From positions 2,755,079 to 2,819,078 of the forward strand of contig CM030936.1 in NCBI GenBank assembly GCA_018136815.1: a stretch of DNA of 64,000 nucleotides, written 5' to 3'. The DNA is from Isochrysis galbana (Eukaryota; Haptophyta; Isochrysidales; Isochrysidaceae). Position numbers and translations under genes: made by a program. Below, one piece after another: positions 52,832-63,980 of the stretch; position 1 is the stretch's first letter, and every line of letters begins with the position of its first letter. Under the pieces are notes generated by a model. That model was given only the letters and a program-made list of their open reading frames with translations, had not been told where the DNA came from and did not search any database.

Positions 52832-55343
52832 TCACCTTGCTGCAGACCTCGCTGGCGACGATGCGTCATCTTGGCGGCCCCTGATGCGATCCCGCTCTCG
52901 ATCCGCCTCGCGGCTGCGCGTCCTCCGCTCGTAGTGTGAGCGTCTCCTATGATGGCTTTCAGGAGACACAGAGCGCCGCCTGTCACGTTCTCGATAGCAG
53001 TCCCGGTCTCTGTCGCGATCGCTGCGTTTCCGGTCGTAGCGGTGGTCTTCGAAATACCCATCGTCGTACTCGTACCTATCGCCATACTGATCGCGCTCAC
53101 CATACCGATCCCGCCCGTAACGACGGGATAGACTCTCACGCTGTCGGTAGCGCTCTTGTTCACGGTGCCGGTCCCGGCTTGATAAACTCCGACGATTGTA
53201 TTCACTGTCCCTCTCGTGCCGCCTCTGCCATCCTACCACGTCACCCTGGCGTTCCTTATGAGAATCTCCCCGAAACTCCAAATCAGCCGCGGAGGCGCGC
53301 CTCAAGGCCGCCTCATCTTGAGGCGACGGCATCAGCCGTGCCGGGTGCGGTGGGACAGACAGTGGTGGTAGCGCTGGTGCTTGCAGGTCATGTGTTGCCG
53401 AGGGCGAACCGGCCGGGTGGCCGCACAAGTGCGATGGGAGCTTGTGCGGGACAGGCCCTGTCCCGCCCCACCTAGAACCGCCTACATGATACAGCGACGC
53501 TGCGGCGCTGTTCAAGTGCGCATTCGTGCCGGTTGGAGAGGCCATCATGCTGGCCGCCTGCACACCAGCGTCCAGGCCCGTGGTGTTGTCAATTGCACGT
53601 ACACCGTAAGGGGCGCCGCCCGCGCCGGAGGAGGGTAGTAACGCATCATCAGGTGGGGGAGCCAACTCGAAAGAGGGATGCTGCAGCCAATAGCAGTGAG
53701 CGGCTTCCCTGCCCGGAGGCACAAACCAGTCGTCCGGAGGCGCTGGTGGGGGGTACCGAAGGCATCCGGATAGGGCGTCGTACGATGTCTCTTCCCATAT
53801 GCGAGCGCCCAGCTCAGCCGGACCCTGAGTAGGCACAGAGGGAAGGTTGCGAGCCCGTCGGTCTTGGGAAATGTGCAACACATGCTATGAAGCCACCGGC
53901 TCGCTGTGGCAGATCCAGGCTATGCTATCCCCAATATCGCGATGGGAGTGGGCCGAGATGTGCAAGGCACCGCACCTGTGAGAGCGACCAATAGGGTGTG
54001 AACTCATAGCAAGATCCATACGGCGACGCGAGGACTTGCAGCACAAATATCTCGTCGGAAGAGGGTGATGGCATCGCATCGAATGCGGCGGCACACTCCT
54101 CGTCGGAAGTCTCTCCCTTTGGACGCAGACGAGACTCGATCTTTTTTCTCTTGTTCTCAGCCCGTTCAGCTTCCACCAGCTTCTTGAAGCGCGCTGCACA
54201 CGCCTGATCCTCTGCTGCTGAGTATTGTTGCACATGTGGCTCTATGGCCGCAGTCACTGCGGGGGCAGCAGAGCTCCCATTCCTAGGCGCTTCCTTCTCT
54301 GCTTCAGTCGGCGTCACCGGCAACGAAACATGGCCATCGCTATCGCCTTCGGAATCCGGGCCCGTGGTGGCGTCTCGCTCCCTCCCTTCCCCATTTTCTC
54401 GCCGTCTATTCTTCATGGCGGTCTCCGCCATATGGGATGCCAGAGCAGCGGCCGCCGCTGCGGCAGCAGCAGCGGCGGCAGCGGCAGCAGCGCGCTGCCT
54501 GCGATCCTCCAATGCCTGGGCTCTTGGGAGTAGGGAGTTTTCGATGATTGCGCGCGGCCGCGCGAGCTCTTCCGTGTCGAATATACTCTTTCGTTCCCAT
54601 TTATTGAACATATTCCGTACGCGCGCATGCATTCCCCCCGGGCGGTCTGCCAGGAGTGGATTCCTGGCTTCCTCAGCTGCTTCACTCGTTAGTAAAGCCT
54701 CCATCATTCGCGGCAGATATGAAGAGAGTACTTTGAGGAACGTCGAACGCACAGGTTGTCCATTCGAGGTGCTTGATTGGGCTGCGTCGTTGCTCGCCGC
54801 TCTCGTGCAGATGCCATCAACGACATTGAGTATCAGAAGGCGCGAATCGGCTCTCGTCTGCAGGGCGAAGGGGGACAGTGCGTGAGAGTGTATGATGATG
54901 CTCGCCGGACCAATCATGCGCTCGCAAGCGCCCCTGTGCATTGGCGAAATCAAACACCCTCCTGTAGTGTCGCTGCGTGTGTAGGCATGCGTAGTGGGCA
55001 TGCGCTTGCGCGCTCTCGCAATGGATGCAAGGCTCGACCAGAGGGAGCGCAGTTGCGAGGAATAGAATGGTATATGTGCGTGCGTGGCTGTGTGCGCTTG
55101 CGTGCATGGTGTATCTGTGTAGTATGGCTGATTGTCGATGCGCGCGAGCGCTCGCGCGCGCGTGTACGCGCGCGCAGACGCATGCGTGCGTGTGCCAACA
55201 CGCACCATCCACGCGACTGTCGCGGCGATCATCTCCTCTGCTGCCTCTGGCCGCCCGAGCGCAAACGCAATGGCCGCCTCGATGCTGTTTGGGCTGTTGA
55301 GCCCATGGAGCAGCGCGGCCCATCGAGTCGAGAGGCTGCCCAT
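52832..55343 (-). CDS. CID (Pol II CTD-interacting domain) and Arg-rich protein, three exons
   Basis: Proposed exons 55343-55206, 54857-53976 and 53884-52832 join in frame to about 690 residues. The first intron removes a GT-AG segment of 348 nt and the second 91 nt (acceptor CATAG, less certain). Residues 1-135 form a CID-like helical fold: NSPNSIEAAIAFALGRPEAA, RADSRLLILNVVDGI, FLKVLSSYLPRMMEAL and RVRNMFNKWERKSIF with Trp in the penultimate helix, best compared with U2SURP/SR140 and RPRD-type CIDs. Then an Ala run (about 14 residues), acidic and coiled segments, a W-containing motif PPDDWFVPPGREAAHCYWL, and an Arg/Asp/Tyr-rich tail (RYGRDRYGERDQYGDRYEYD). CIDs bind phosphorylated RNA polymerase II tails or act in splicing. 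A CAGCAAG|GTGAAT donor near the stop may allow an alternative end. Confidence 0.65.
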
Positions 55344-55822
55344 CTTGCTCGCTAGACAGCTCTCTCTCTCTCTCTCTCCCCCTCCCTCCCTCCCTCCCTC
55401 TCTCTCCCTCCCTCCCTCTCTCCCCGGCGCGCTGGGGCAAAGAGGAGACGGGAGGAGCGCGCGGGGTGGGGGGGGGGGGGGGATGCCGAGAGGGGGCCGC
55501 AGAGAGGCGGGGAGGAGGTTGGGGGGGGGGGGGGGGGGGGAGGGCGGGGACTAGGCGGGCGGTAGGGGAGACAAACCAGAAGGATCTCTAGAAAGAAGAC
55601 CAAAATGGAAAAAGTATAGAATTGTAGTGCGTGGGGCGGGAGGGGAAAGGAGGAGAGAGGAGAGAGAAGATGAGAAAGAGAGCCGGAAATACACATCATC
55701 CATGTACTCCAATGGGGGCGGGGCGGGGGTCTTCTTCATGCGGGCAGATTTATTATGAGTACAAATCGAGAATGACATTTTGGGCTCCGAGTCATACTTG
55801 CTTCTTTTATTAATTATGATTG
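55344..55822. promoter_or_regulatory. Upstream region of CID gene with CT and G tracts
   Basis: CT microsatellite at 55361-55422, ending 18 bases from the start codon (GA on the gene's sense strand), then G runs at 55468-55482 and 55518-55540. Promoter role is inferred from position. Confidence 0.4.
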
Positions 55823-55838
55823 CACGGTTCCCTAACTC

Positions 55839-56788
55839 AACCTACTTTTATAAGTGGGGGTCAATGGGGGCCTCGCGCCCCCCTCTCTCCATCGCGGACA
55901 CCCCCCGGGGTGGGCCCGTACAATCAACCTCAGCCCCTGCCCTTTGGCAGGGGCTGGGCAATCAACACTCTGGCCCAGACCCCTAGTGGGCGCGGGCCGA
56001 GACTCGCACTCCCACGCCCAGCATGGGCCTGCCCTCGAGCTGACTCCCCCCCCTCCCCCGGTCGCCAGGCAGACAAAGGCCACCGGGAGGCTCCAAGGGC
56101 CAGCGTGGCAAGCGTGGGAGAGGCAGGGGGGGCCAGGGGCTGAGCCCCAGCCTCCACTGCCCCCTGAGCTGCCCCTGCTGGCCCTCTGGGAGCTCCCAAA
56201 GGCCCTCTGAGAGCAGGCCGTGGCGCGCCGCATGGCGACGCGCCGCAGGGAGAGGGGTGGAGGAGAACGGAGAGAGGGAGAGGGGGGGATTTGCACCCCC
56301 CCCGATGGAGTGCGGTAAGAAACGGGCCCCGTTTGCGTTAGCAAACGGGCGAAGGGCGAAGGGGGGCGGCTGGCGACAGGAGGGGGAGAAGAAGGGAGTG
56401 GCTCAAGACGTCCCTGTGGCAGGTATCGGGGGGCGCAGTCATTTATTTCTTCGAGAACTGCTCGCGGCGCGAGCTGTAAGGGCCGTTCTGCTTCTCGACG
56501 AGAGGTCCCTCCCCCCCCCCCCCCCGGTGTTTTTCCCCGGTGGCCGGTGGGTCGCCCGACGTAGGTCGGTCCGCCCCACTGGGTTTTCCCCCATTGTAAC
56601 TTGTGGGGAGTTATAATGGGAGCCGGGGGTTTGCGAGGGGGGAGATTTGTAGGGATGCATATGTGTATGTGTCTGCACCATCACTCCAAGGCGTGCGGGC
56701 AAGTGCGCTGAGGGGTGTCGTGATAGTACCGGGCTAGAATAATAGTGGGAGTAGTGGTACTAACGCTCAGTTGTTTTATTATTATATA
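55839..56788 (+). mobile_element. Complete hairpin-headed retroposon, copy j, 16-bp target-site duplication
   Basis: Flanks CACGGTTCCCTAACTC at 55823-55838 and 56789-56804 are identical. The element starts at the hairpin 55841-55858 (CCTACTT, TTAT, AAGTGGG) with ATGG at 55864, encodes the short peptide MGASRPPLSIADTPRGG..., and ends GCTCAGTTGTTTTATTATTATATA. Its 3' part is shared with 47545-48110 and 11025-11351; its 5' part with the copies at 20889 and 16012. It encodes no reverse transcriptase. The insertion lies at the 3' end of the zinc-finger fragment at 56782-57186. Confidence 0.85.
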
Positions 56789-57186
56789 CACGGTTCCCTA
56801 ACTCCCTTTCTCCCTCCCTCCCGAACTCCCATTCGCTTCACTTCAACCGTGGTGTTGTCGAGCTGTTCGACGAGCTCTCCGTCGGCAGGCTTCCAATCGG
56901 CGTGCCCCGTGTTGCCACTCGTGGCGAGGCAGAGGCGGACGTGCTCGTGCATGCGGACGGACGCAAACTCGAGGCCATGGCGCAGGACGTAGGGCGCGCC
57001 TGCGCGGGGTTGGCCGTCCTCGACGGGTCCTCCGCGCCACCACACGCCGAGGCACCTCGCGCAGAACTGTCCCCCGCAGTTGTCGCAGTTGACCGTGCAG
57101 CACATGTCGAAGTCGATGGGCATGGGGAGGCCGCAGCAGGGGCCGCGCCCAGAGTTCCCCGGCGCCAGCTCGCTAGTTCCCAGCAA
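56782..57186 (-). CDS. IBR-like zinc-finger gene fragment (last exon)
   Basis: The minus-strand frame has no ATG and appears to start after an acceptor-like AACTAG near 57172. It encodes GRGPCCGLPMPIDFDMCCT, NCDNCGGQFCARCLGVW and later HEHVRLCL, a Cys spacing like an in-between-RING or related treble-clef finger. The rest is polar. The final codons run into the target-site duplication of the retroposon at 55839-56788; the present stop (TAA) lies in the retroposon tail. Without the insertion the frame would end a few codons later. The 5' part is missing or replaced by the retroelement at 57210. Confidence 0.5.
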   Translation of the reverse strand: MLGTSELAPGNSGRGPCCGLPMPIDFDMCCTVNCDNCGGQFCARCLGVWWRGGPVEDGQPRAGAPYVLRHGLEFASVRMHEHVRLCLATSGNTGHADWKPADGELVEQLDNTTVEVKRMGVREGGRKGVREPCI

Positions 57187-57209
57187 ATAGTGAGCGATGT
57201 AAAAAAATA

Positions 57210-58455
57210 TTAAAAAATATAAAAATGTGAAGAGGAGACATGTGCCGCCTCCGGACGACCTCCTACGCTTTGGCCGTACGAGGCCATCCGAATTCGAACT
57301 GGCACCGAAGACGCGTCGAATCCACCTAGCCCACCCCCTTGGGCAGGGCCGTCGGGGGGTGAATCCAGGGATGAAGATGCGTCGAAAGACCTAGGAGAGT
57401 TAGAAGAAACCGATGACAGCATAGTATCCGTAGAAATAGATTCCAAGAGGGGCAGCGAGCGAGAATCGGCCCCTAACATCCTAATAGCGTGCGGAGTAAT
57501 AGAAGAACTTGTAGACGTACACGAATTTCGGAGAGTCGGGTCGCGACTATCTCCGGGGCAAACCTGTTTCCAGGAGCCCGGGTCAAGTGTCGACTCCGGC
57601 TTCCGAGATAGCCGTTCGGCGGGGGCTTCAGCCGGCGAGGCGGCTCCCACCGTCGAGGACTGAATAGAGCTAGAGACAAGGGGAGAATCGCCGCGTTGAC
57701 AGCTCTTCTCCCCAAGCGGCGTAGGGATCGGATCGGGATGGTGGTGGTGGCGTTCGGGCCCACCGCCCGCGATGTTCTCCGCCAGGGTTTGAAGGACGGG
57801 GACCCCGCCGGACCCCTACTGAGGCTTAACCCGGACCATCGAGCGAAGAAGCTTATGAATGTGCTCGTCCGATCCACACTCTCCGCAGCCAGCCTCACAC
57901 AGAAAGCGAATATATGGCTGACAGATGACGGGGTTGTGAGCACCGTCTCCCGTGCCATATTTCCAGGCTTCGCTGGATGGAGTGCCAGGAGGAGCGTGAG
58001 GTCGGAAAGCGCAGAAGGCACAGCCATTTTCGTTCGTCCATTCGGTGATTCCCCTATTGATATCGTCCGTCCGTGGAGTTTCCATTGAATTATCGGCCGG
58101 TCGGCACTTTGCTAGCGCCGCCGAGACCCTTGGGTGCTTGGCATAGCCTGCTACGGCCCAGAAGCGGGCTCGGGCCCGATTCCAAAGCTCGGGCGTCCAC
58201 CAGGATACGCCCAAATCGGGCGGTAGCCCTTGGCCGTTCGCCGGCGGATCGCAGCGACGGCTGGGCGGCCGAGACGAGCCTCCCTTTCGACCCGGTGGAT
58301 CGGTCAGTATAGCCGGCAACGGTGAGTTGGAGTGGTAACTTGCCGGCGGTGCAGCAGCCCGATAATCAGGCTTCGAAGCAGGCGAATGTCCCTGTCCGCG
58401 AAGAGCTTCCGCCACGGTAGCTTGGACGGCCGCCTGCACGGCGGCAACCATGTCC
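57210..58455 (-). pseudogene. Retroelement gag-like ORF, broken
   Basis: From MVAAVQAAVQATVAEALRGQ (near 58454) a minus-strand frame continues through a Pro-rich part to PPDLGVSWWTPELWNRARAR and a Cys-rich end (GCAFCAFRPHAPPG, HNPVICQPYIRFLCEAGCGE), stopping at 57816. A second Ser-rich frame lies at 57650-57210. The Cys/His-rich end suggests nucleic-acid binding. The family is not recognised; it joins directly to a LINE fragment in opposite orientation at about 58460-58490. Confidence 0.5.
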
Positions 58456-58489
58456 GTGGTCGAAGCGGTCTTCTGGGACGAGGAAGTCT

Positions 58490-59305
58490 CGTTCTTTGCC
58501 TCGCCGATGAGAGCACCTTGGACGGCAAGACGCCGCTCGACGCTACCGAAGTGGCGCACCTCACCAGGGCCCTCCAGCGAGCAAGCCGCAAGCGCAAGCG
58601 CCTCACGGGACCGGCCAAGTGGGAAGAGAAACTCCAATTACCAAAGAACACATGGGCGCACTTAGCCAAGATATACACGTCCCCGATGGTGACGGCGCGC
58701 GACACGCACTTACACTTCAAGCACATAACGCACAGACGAATGGGCACGTACAATCGATTTCCCGACAGAGAAAACACATGCCGCATATGTGGTGCGGCAA
58801 ACGAATCTTCGACGCACCTCGGGGAGTGCCCCGGAATAACCAGGGTACTGGGCACGCTGGACAAAGTCGCGAGGTTCTCGCCCAACACTGAAAGGAGCAG
58901 AGAAGATATCATCATAGACAACCTTTTCATGTACCCTAAGGGAGACGCTCCGAAACCGATATACACTCTGTACATGTTGGCCTAACCAGGCCAAGCAGAA
59001 CCCAACAAGAAACAACAAGCCTTGCAAGAAGCTAAACAAGCCTTCACAAGGTAACTCGAGAGCCTGAGACAAGCGCGCAGCGAGTGACAGGCGACCTGGC
59101 TCCTTTGGGTCAAGATTACCCGAAAGGAGGAAACCTGGAATCTAGACCTGACAAACAGGCTAGAAGGAACGAAACGAGAACCCGAATTCTAGGTCGCTAG
59201 GGACGAACCCTACCAACCTAGATGTACCTGAGCTTCACCGTGTGGCCGCACGACGAAGGACCTGGAAACAAGAGCCTGGAAATCGCATCATCTAAGATGA
59301 ATGCG
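58490..59305 (+). mobile_element. LINE 3' fragment: zinc-knuckle C-terminus and 3' UTR
   Basis: The plus-strand frame to 58985 ends with the C-terminal region of a non-LTR retrotransposon polymerase: KWEEKLQLPKNTWAHLAKIY, then a zinc knuckle CRICGAANESSTHLGEC (C-x2-C-x8-H-x3-C), and EDIIIDNLFMYPKGDAPKPI. The following 320 bases are the 3' UTR, repeated at 3855-4250 in the other orientation. It ends with a hairpin (CGCATCATCTAAGATGAATG...). The reverse-transcriptase core is absent, so it is 5'-truncated. The C-terminus is homologous to the LINE at 44241-45107. Confidence 0.8.
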
Positions 59306-59642
59306 ACAGCTAGCTGGCATGACTAGCTCTTCCCACCAAAGATCTGGCGCCAGCTGGCAGACCACCGATAGCTGTCACCAGCTACTAGCGCCAGTGATAG
59401 CTCCAAATCGGTGCAAGCTGGCGCGCTGTTGCCCCAACACTGAGCCTTCCCAAGTATCTTCACCCGCTACCCAAGTTGATAGGTGATAGGCCGCCTACGG
59501 ATGCGTGGGTTGCCAAGGATGGAGTCTCAGGAGCCTTACCCGGATCCTGGGGTCAGTCCATCTCCACACACCCGCGCTTCACTCTCCTCCCCTTCCTCCT
59601 CCTCTTCTCCTCCAACAGCGACCTCGCTCCTCACTCCTCACC
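59306..59642. other. Upstream region of the MGQY gene
   Basis: Contains repeated AGCTGGC words (59311-59430, e.g. CTAGCTGGCATGACTAGC), and a CT-rich stretch (59580-59630) just before the start codon. No gene. Confidence 0.4.
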
Positions 59643-59939
59643 ATGGGCCAGTACTTTGTCTTCCTCGACAAGCGACTCGGTCACCGCACCTATGAGGAGA
59701 TCTGGAGCCCAGCCCTCAAGTTCTGCGAACACATGGAGGAGGGCATGAGCGGTGCCATCCTGGCGATGCTGCTCGTCGTCGCCTCCGGTATGGGCCGTGG
59801 ATGTGGAGACTTCCGCGTGGATTTGGCCAAGGAACGCTACCCGTCGATGTGGGCACTCATCGAGCCATACATGGGCCGTTGGTGCAAGGCCAAGCTCATG
59901 CTCGTCGGCGACTACTCCGACGAGTACTCCTGCTTCTAG
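59643..59939 (+). CDS. Small MGQY-type protein of unknown function
   Basis: A 98-residue product with context ACCATGG at the start. It begins MGQYFVFLDKRLGHRTYEEI and ends with GRWCKAKLMLVGDYSDEYSC. Proteins with an MGQYW(x)nN.DK start and a G.W.GDR...VGDY motif form a family of uncharacterised small proteins that I know from fungi and protists; this one keeps both ends of that pattern, with a hydrophobic central helix (GAILAMLLVVASGMG). Balanced composition and codon use support a real gene. Function unknown. Confidence 0.65.
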   Translation: MGQYFVFLDKRLGHRTYEEIWSPALKFCEHMEEGMSGAILAMLLVVASGMGRGCGDFRVDLAKERYPSMWALIEPYMGRWCKAKLMLVGDYSDEYSCF

Positions 59940-60484
59940 ATCCCAAAGACAAAGACCAAATACATTGGAGACGAAGCGGCCGTCGCGTGTAGTCCAGAAT
60001 CTTCAAGAATTTTTTTATGAGCCAAGCGCACATACTAACCCTCCTCCCCGCCCCGGCGGAGTGCAGCAGCGATCGCAAAAAAAATCACGAGTCGAGTATT
60101 TCCGCACCGCAAGGGAGCGATGTCCCACATTGAACCCTACCGCCACGAGGTGTGATCCCTACTCTAATACTAGATACTAGGTTGCCGAAGGAGACACCTA
60201 CGAGGTGAATGGTAATGAATACGTGCACACAGACCAAGCGGAATCTTGACCACCACGCACACACGCAGTCGCTGACTCGGCTCCAACCCATGGCCAATCT
60301 CTTCTCCTTTCCTCTGCCGTGCCGGCCACCCGGCCGCCTCCCCCTGGGGGCCCGGGCCACCTGCTCGCACATTAAAAACTTAAAAAAAAAGTCGTGGGAC
60401 GCTCAAAGCAGCCTCAAACCACCAAATCCAAGCGACCATTGCATATGATGTTCTCACGTTGTTGCTTCGAAACTCCCCCGAAGC
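59940..60484. other. Intergenic between convergent genes
   Basis: No gene. The MGQY gene (+) and the CFAP20DC-like gene (-) converge here; both 3' UTRs probably lie in it. Confidence 0.35.
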
Positions 60485-63400
60485 TCAGTAAGCAAGTTGA
60501 TAGTACTTGTTGGTCTTGGGGTCGTAGTAACAGTTGAGAATCGGGTCGAACATCAAATCTAGCTCATCTCCCTCGCCTTCGCCAGCGGCGTTGCCCGGTT
60601 GGGGCTGCAACTCAGAAGCCCCCTCAGAGTCGGCTGCCTGCACTTCCACGCTTGATGTCGATGCCGTGCGGGTTGAGAAAGGCAGCGGGTTACGGCCGCG
60701 GCTGTTCCTGGACATCAAGATACCTCGCATCGCGCTGGACTGGCTGAGGCCTGTCGCCGGCGCCAATATCTGAGCGATGTGTGTGTGTGTGGGGGGGGGG
60801 GGATGAGCTGTTCTTGATAGAGGCAAGAGCTACTCGGCAACGCGTTAGTGAAGGACGCGGTGATGGGGGTGAAATACGAGGCGGTGGAAGGGATGGTGGA
60901 GGAGATAGCACTGCGAGTGGGGTTGTAGAAGGCGATGGTGGCGGCGACACGGGAAGAGGAGGTGGCAACGGTGAGGGTGAAGGGGGAGGTGAAGATGGCG
61001 ATGGAGGAGGCAGAGACGGTGAAGGAGGAGGCGGAGAAGGTGGAGAAGGAGGCGAAAATGGTGAAAGAGGAGGAGAATTACTGCAATGGACCCCAGAGTC
61101 CAGACTGCAGTCACATGTGCTGTAACAAGGCTTCTCCCTCATAACCCGGGGGGCAGCCTTGCCGGGCCTGCGCACCGGCGGAGTGAAAGCCCTGCCATCC
61201 ATTGCGCCGTTGATCCTGGGCGAGAAATCCTCGATGATGTTGAATCTCGGTGAGAAGCCCTGGCTAATATCGTCTGCTATCGACCTCTCGCGCGAGCAAG
61301 AGGATGGCACGGAGAGTGGTGGAAGCTCGGTCGAGTGACAACGCCCAGGGGCATCGTATGCACCGATGGCTGGTGGCAGCAAGCCGCGTGGTGCGTCCAA
61401 GCGTGGCGAGGCAAGCACGGCTGAAGCTGCGCGCGGCTCATACGGCCCCTCACGCGCATAATCACCAACGGGAGAAAACCGTGCAACCTCGGTCCTCGTC
61501 GCATCAAGTGACGGAGAGGGCGACGATAGGACTGCCATGGGAGGGCTAGAAGCGTCGTTGCCATTTCCCCTAGACAAGGCGTCGCCGTGCCTGCTAGAGC
61601 TGCGGGATTGCTCATCTGTGTAAGCGTCAGGATTGTAAGTGCCTCTGTTCATGCAGCCGGGCCAGCCAGTCGTAGAGATGGAGGCCGACCTTCCATCGCC
61701 GCTTGGCAGTGTGCCTTCCTTCCACGGAGCGTCCCCACATGTGGATGGCGTGCCTATAGTCGGAGTATCCTGGGACGAGGCCGCCGTGGAAGCTTGGGCT
61801 GAGGGTAGAGCGGAGGTATGAGCTGAAGACTTGGCGGACGGACAACGGGCACGGCACTCAGTGGGTGCCATCGTGACGCAAGTATAGCTCGCGGAGGGAG
61901 GCGGTATCTCCGGTGGTGGCTGAGGACGGCGATGAGCGTGTGAACCATCGCCGAGATGCCGTCCGTCATCCTCTCCGGCGTAAGATGCTCGACTTGAGGA
62001 GCTGTTGCCATCTGTGCTGCCATTCAGGTCTTCCTCGACCACATCCGTCATCGGATGTGAGCCTCCGCTGGGATTGGCCGAACACAAGCTTCCGTGGTCC
62101 ACGCCGCGACCTGTGTCCCACTCTTGGTCAAAGAACCCGAGCTCGCGCGCAGCCGCCAAACTGCCGGCTTCAGACGAATCCTCACTTGATTCGCCCCCGG
62201 AATCCGCCTCGTCATCAGCGCCGCTATCGCTTCCAATGCCTTCAGCACGAACGGCACTGGGTATGGTCGCAGCCGCCATGAAAGTATCGTCTGAAGAGGC
62301 TATGCGCTGTCCACTAGGGGTGTCTCGTCCTTCGGCACACAGCGAGATACCACCGTGACCGCCGCCTAGGGCCCCACCAGCTGGCAGATGGCCCATCTGT
62401 GATCCAAGCGGAGACGAGGAGCATTCGCCAAACGTCTTAGGCCCATCGGCGGGCGCAATGGCTGGAACTGGCCGTCTCGACGCCGCTCCATGCAGGGCTG
62501 AAGTTCCGCAGCTTGCCGGGCCATTCATAGAACGCGATTGCGACGCATTTGGAGAAACGGCCAGCGGCGACGTGTTTGCCGCACCATGTTGCAGCGATCG
62601 CGGAGAAGCTCTACCCTCGTCAAACGTGGTGTCCACGCGGAGCGAGGGTAAGAGCGCGTGACCCGAGGGTTTTCTCCCCGCTTGTGCTAGGGAGACGTGG
62701 CTGATTAGAGGTGGCACCATTGCCTTTGAAGCGGACGAGGAAGAAGAGCGAACCTCAGGCCCTAGTGCTGCAAGTGAGGGCGGACGCCGTCTGCCGGCAA
62801 GTGGGGAGCTTCCTGTGCTGTCCGCCCGGCTCCCTGTCCGGGTACCCGTCCAGAGAGAGTCGCCACAGGGCGACGAGCTCCCGCTGAGCTTTTCTCTACT
62901 CCTACCCGGCGCAAGGGGTAGAGGTTGCGGCATGCGAGGAGCTGTGCCATCCGAGGCGTTCGGCGGCAAAGCATTGCCGTTGGTGCCTAGAGCATTACTA
63001 ACACTCATGTTGGCGTGATGCGCGCACGCCACGTCGCTATTCTGCTTTGCAAAAGACTCGTCAGGTTGACGAAACCGATGACGCCGCTGCTGCAACTCCG
63101 CATGCTTCACTTGCAAATGTTCTTGTGGAGTCTGAAGCGGCGCGCCTGCACAGCTACTCATTGCAGCTCCATCTGCCTGCCCGCTGCAGCTCAAGCCCAC
63201 GAAAGCCTCCCCGCCCACCTCGAGCTGTGGCACAGTAGTGATATCCGTGCTAGACACTCCCCCTAGGGCGCGCATTCCATCCACCGACCCAGGCGCGGTT
63301 GGTACCTGACGCGAGGGCCTGCTACCATGCAACGCATCTGAGGCGCCATTGAGGCGGTCTGCCCAGAGGTCATTCCGCCGCGCCCCGTGATGAGTTGAGG

Positions 63401-63980
63401 AACGAACAGGGCCGTTGGCTGGCGACGAGACGCAGGAAGCATTCGCACTCATGCTTTGGCTCCTGCGCGAGTGGCCTGGTGAGTTGCGTGTGCCGCCCAG
63501 CACATCGTGCGCCGAATCGGCACGGATGTGATGCATTTGGAGAGGCGGCGGTAGGAACGATGCATTCGTCTTAGACCCAGTTGTTGTGCAGTTCCGTATG
63601 GCGCTCTGGCTTCCAGACCAGGCTGGCTGGGCGTGGGTCGCTGTCACGAGCGTAGAGCTCTCCGATGGGCCTAGGGGCAGTCTAGTACCCTCTGGTGCCG
63701 CCACCATGCGTACATGCTCAGAGGTGAACATATGGGTAGCCGTGGGCACGACGTGAGGCAGCTCGAATCCCTTGGGCGCGAGCGATGCGAGATCTGTCTC
63801 GCCCGATCCATCCACGTCAGTGAGAGTCGGGGCGTCACGCAGAGTGCATATCCGTCGAAGACAGCATGATGGGCTGAGCGTGATGCTGTCGAGCCGCGCA
63901 AACTTGGTGCCAAAGCTCTCCTTCACAAGGCCACCGAGGTCGAAAACCAGATTGAGCCAGATGCCACGCTCGAGCCCCAC
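60485..63980 (-). CDS. CFAP20DC-like protein, C-terminal part (5' end outside window)
   Basis: Penultimate exon 63980-61082 and last exon 60750-60485 join in phase across an intron of 331 nt (GTAATT...GCGACAG), which removes a Pro-coding polypyrimidine tract. The first residues GIWLNLVFDLGGLVKESFGT and FARLDSITLSPSCCLRRICT match the end of a CFAP20-type domain; the last exon ends DLMFDPILNCYYDPKTNKYY, a conserved C-terminus of CFAP20 domain-containing (C3orf67-type) proteins. Between them lie about 900 Ser/Pro/Gly/His-rich, probably disordered residues. The CFAP20 fold is associated with ciliary or flagellar microtubules. An acceptor-like CCCCCTAG stands at 63986-63979, so the true start is upstream, outside the window. 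Confidence 0.7.

Noticed and set aside
52629-52934. 101-codon plus-strand frame
   Set aside because: Antisense to the end of the CID gene, with a tail that is the complement of its Arg-rich repeat.
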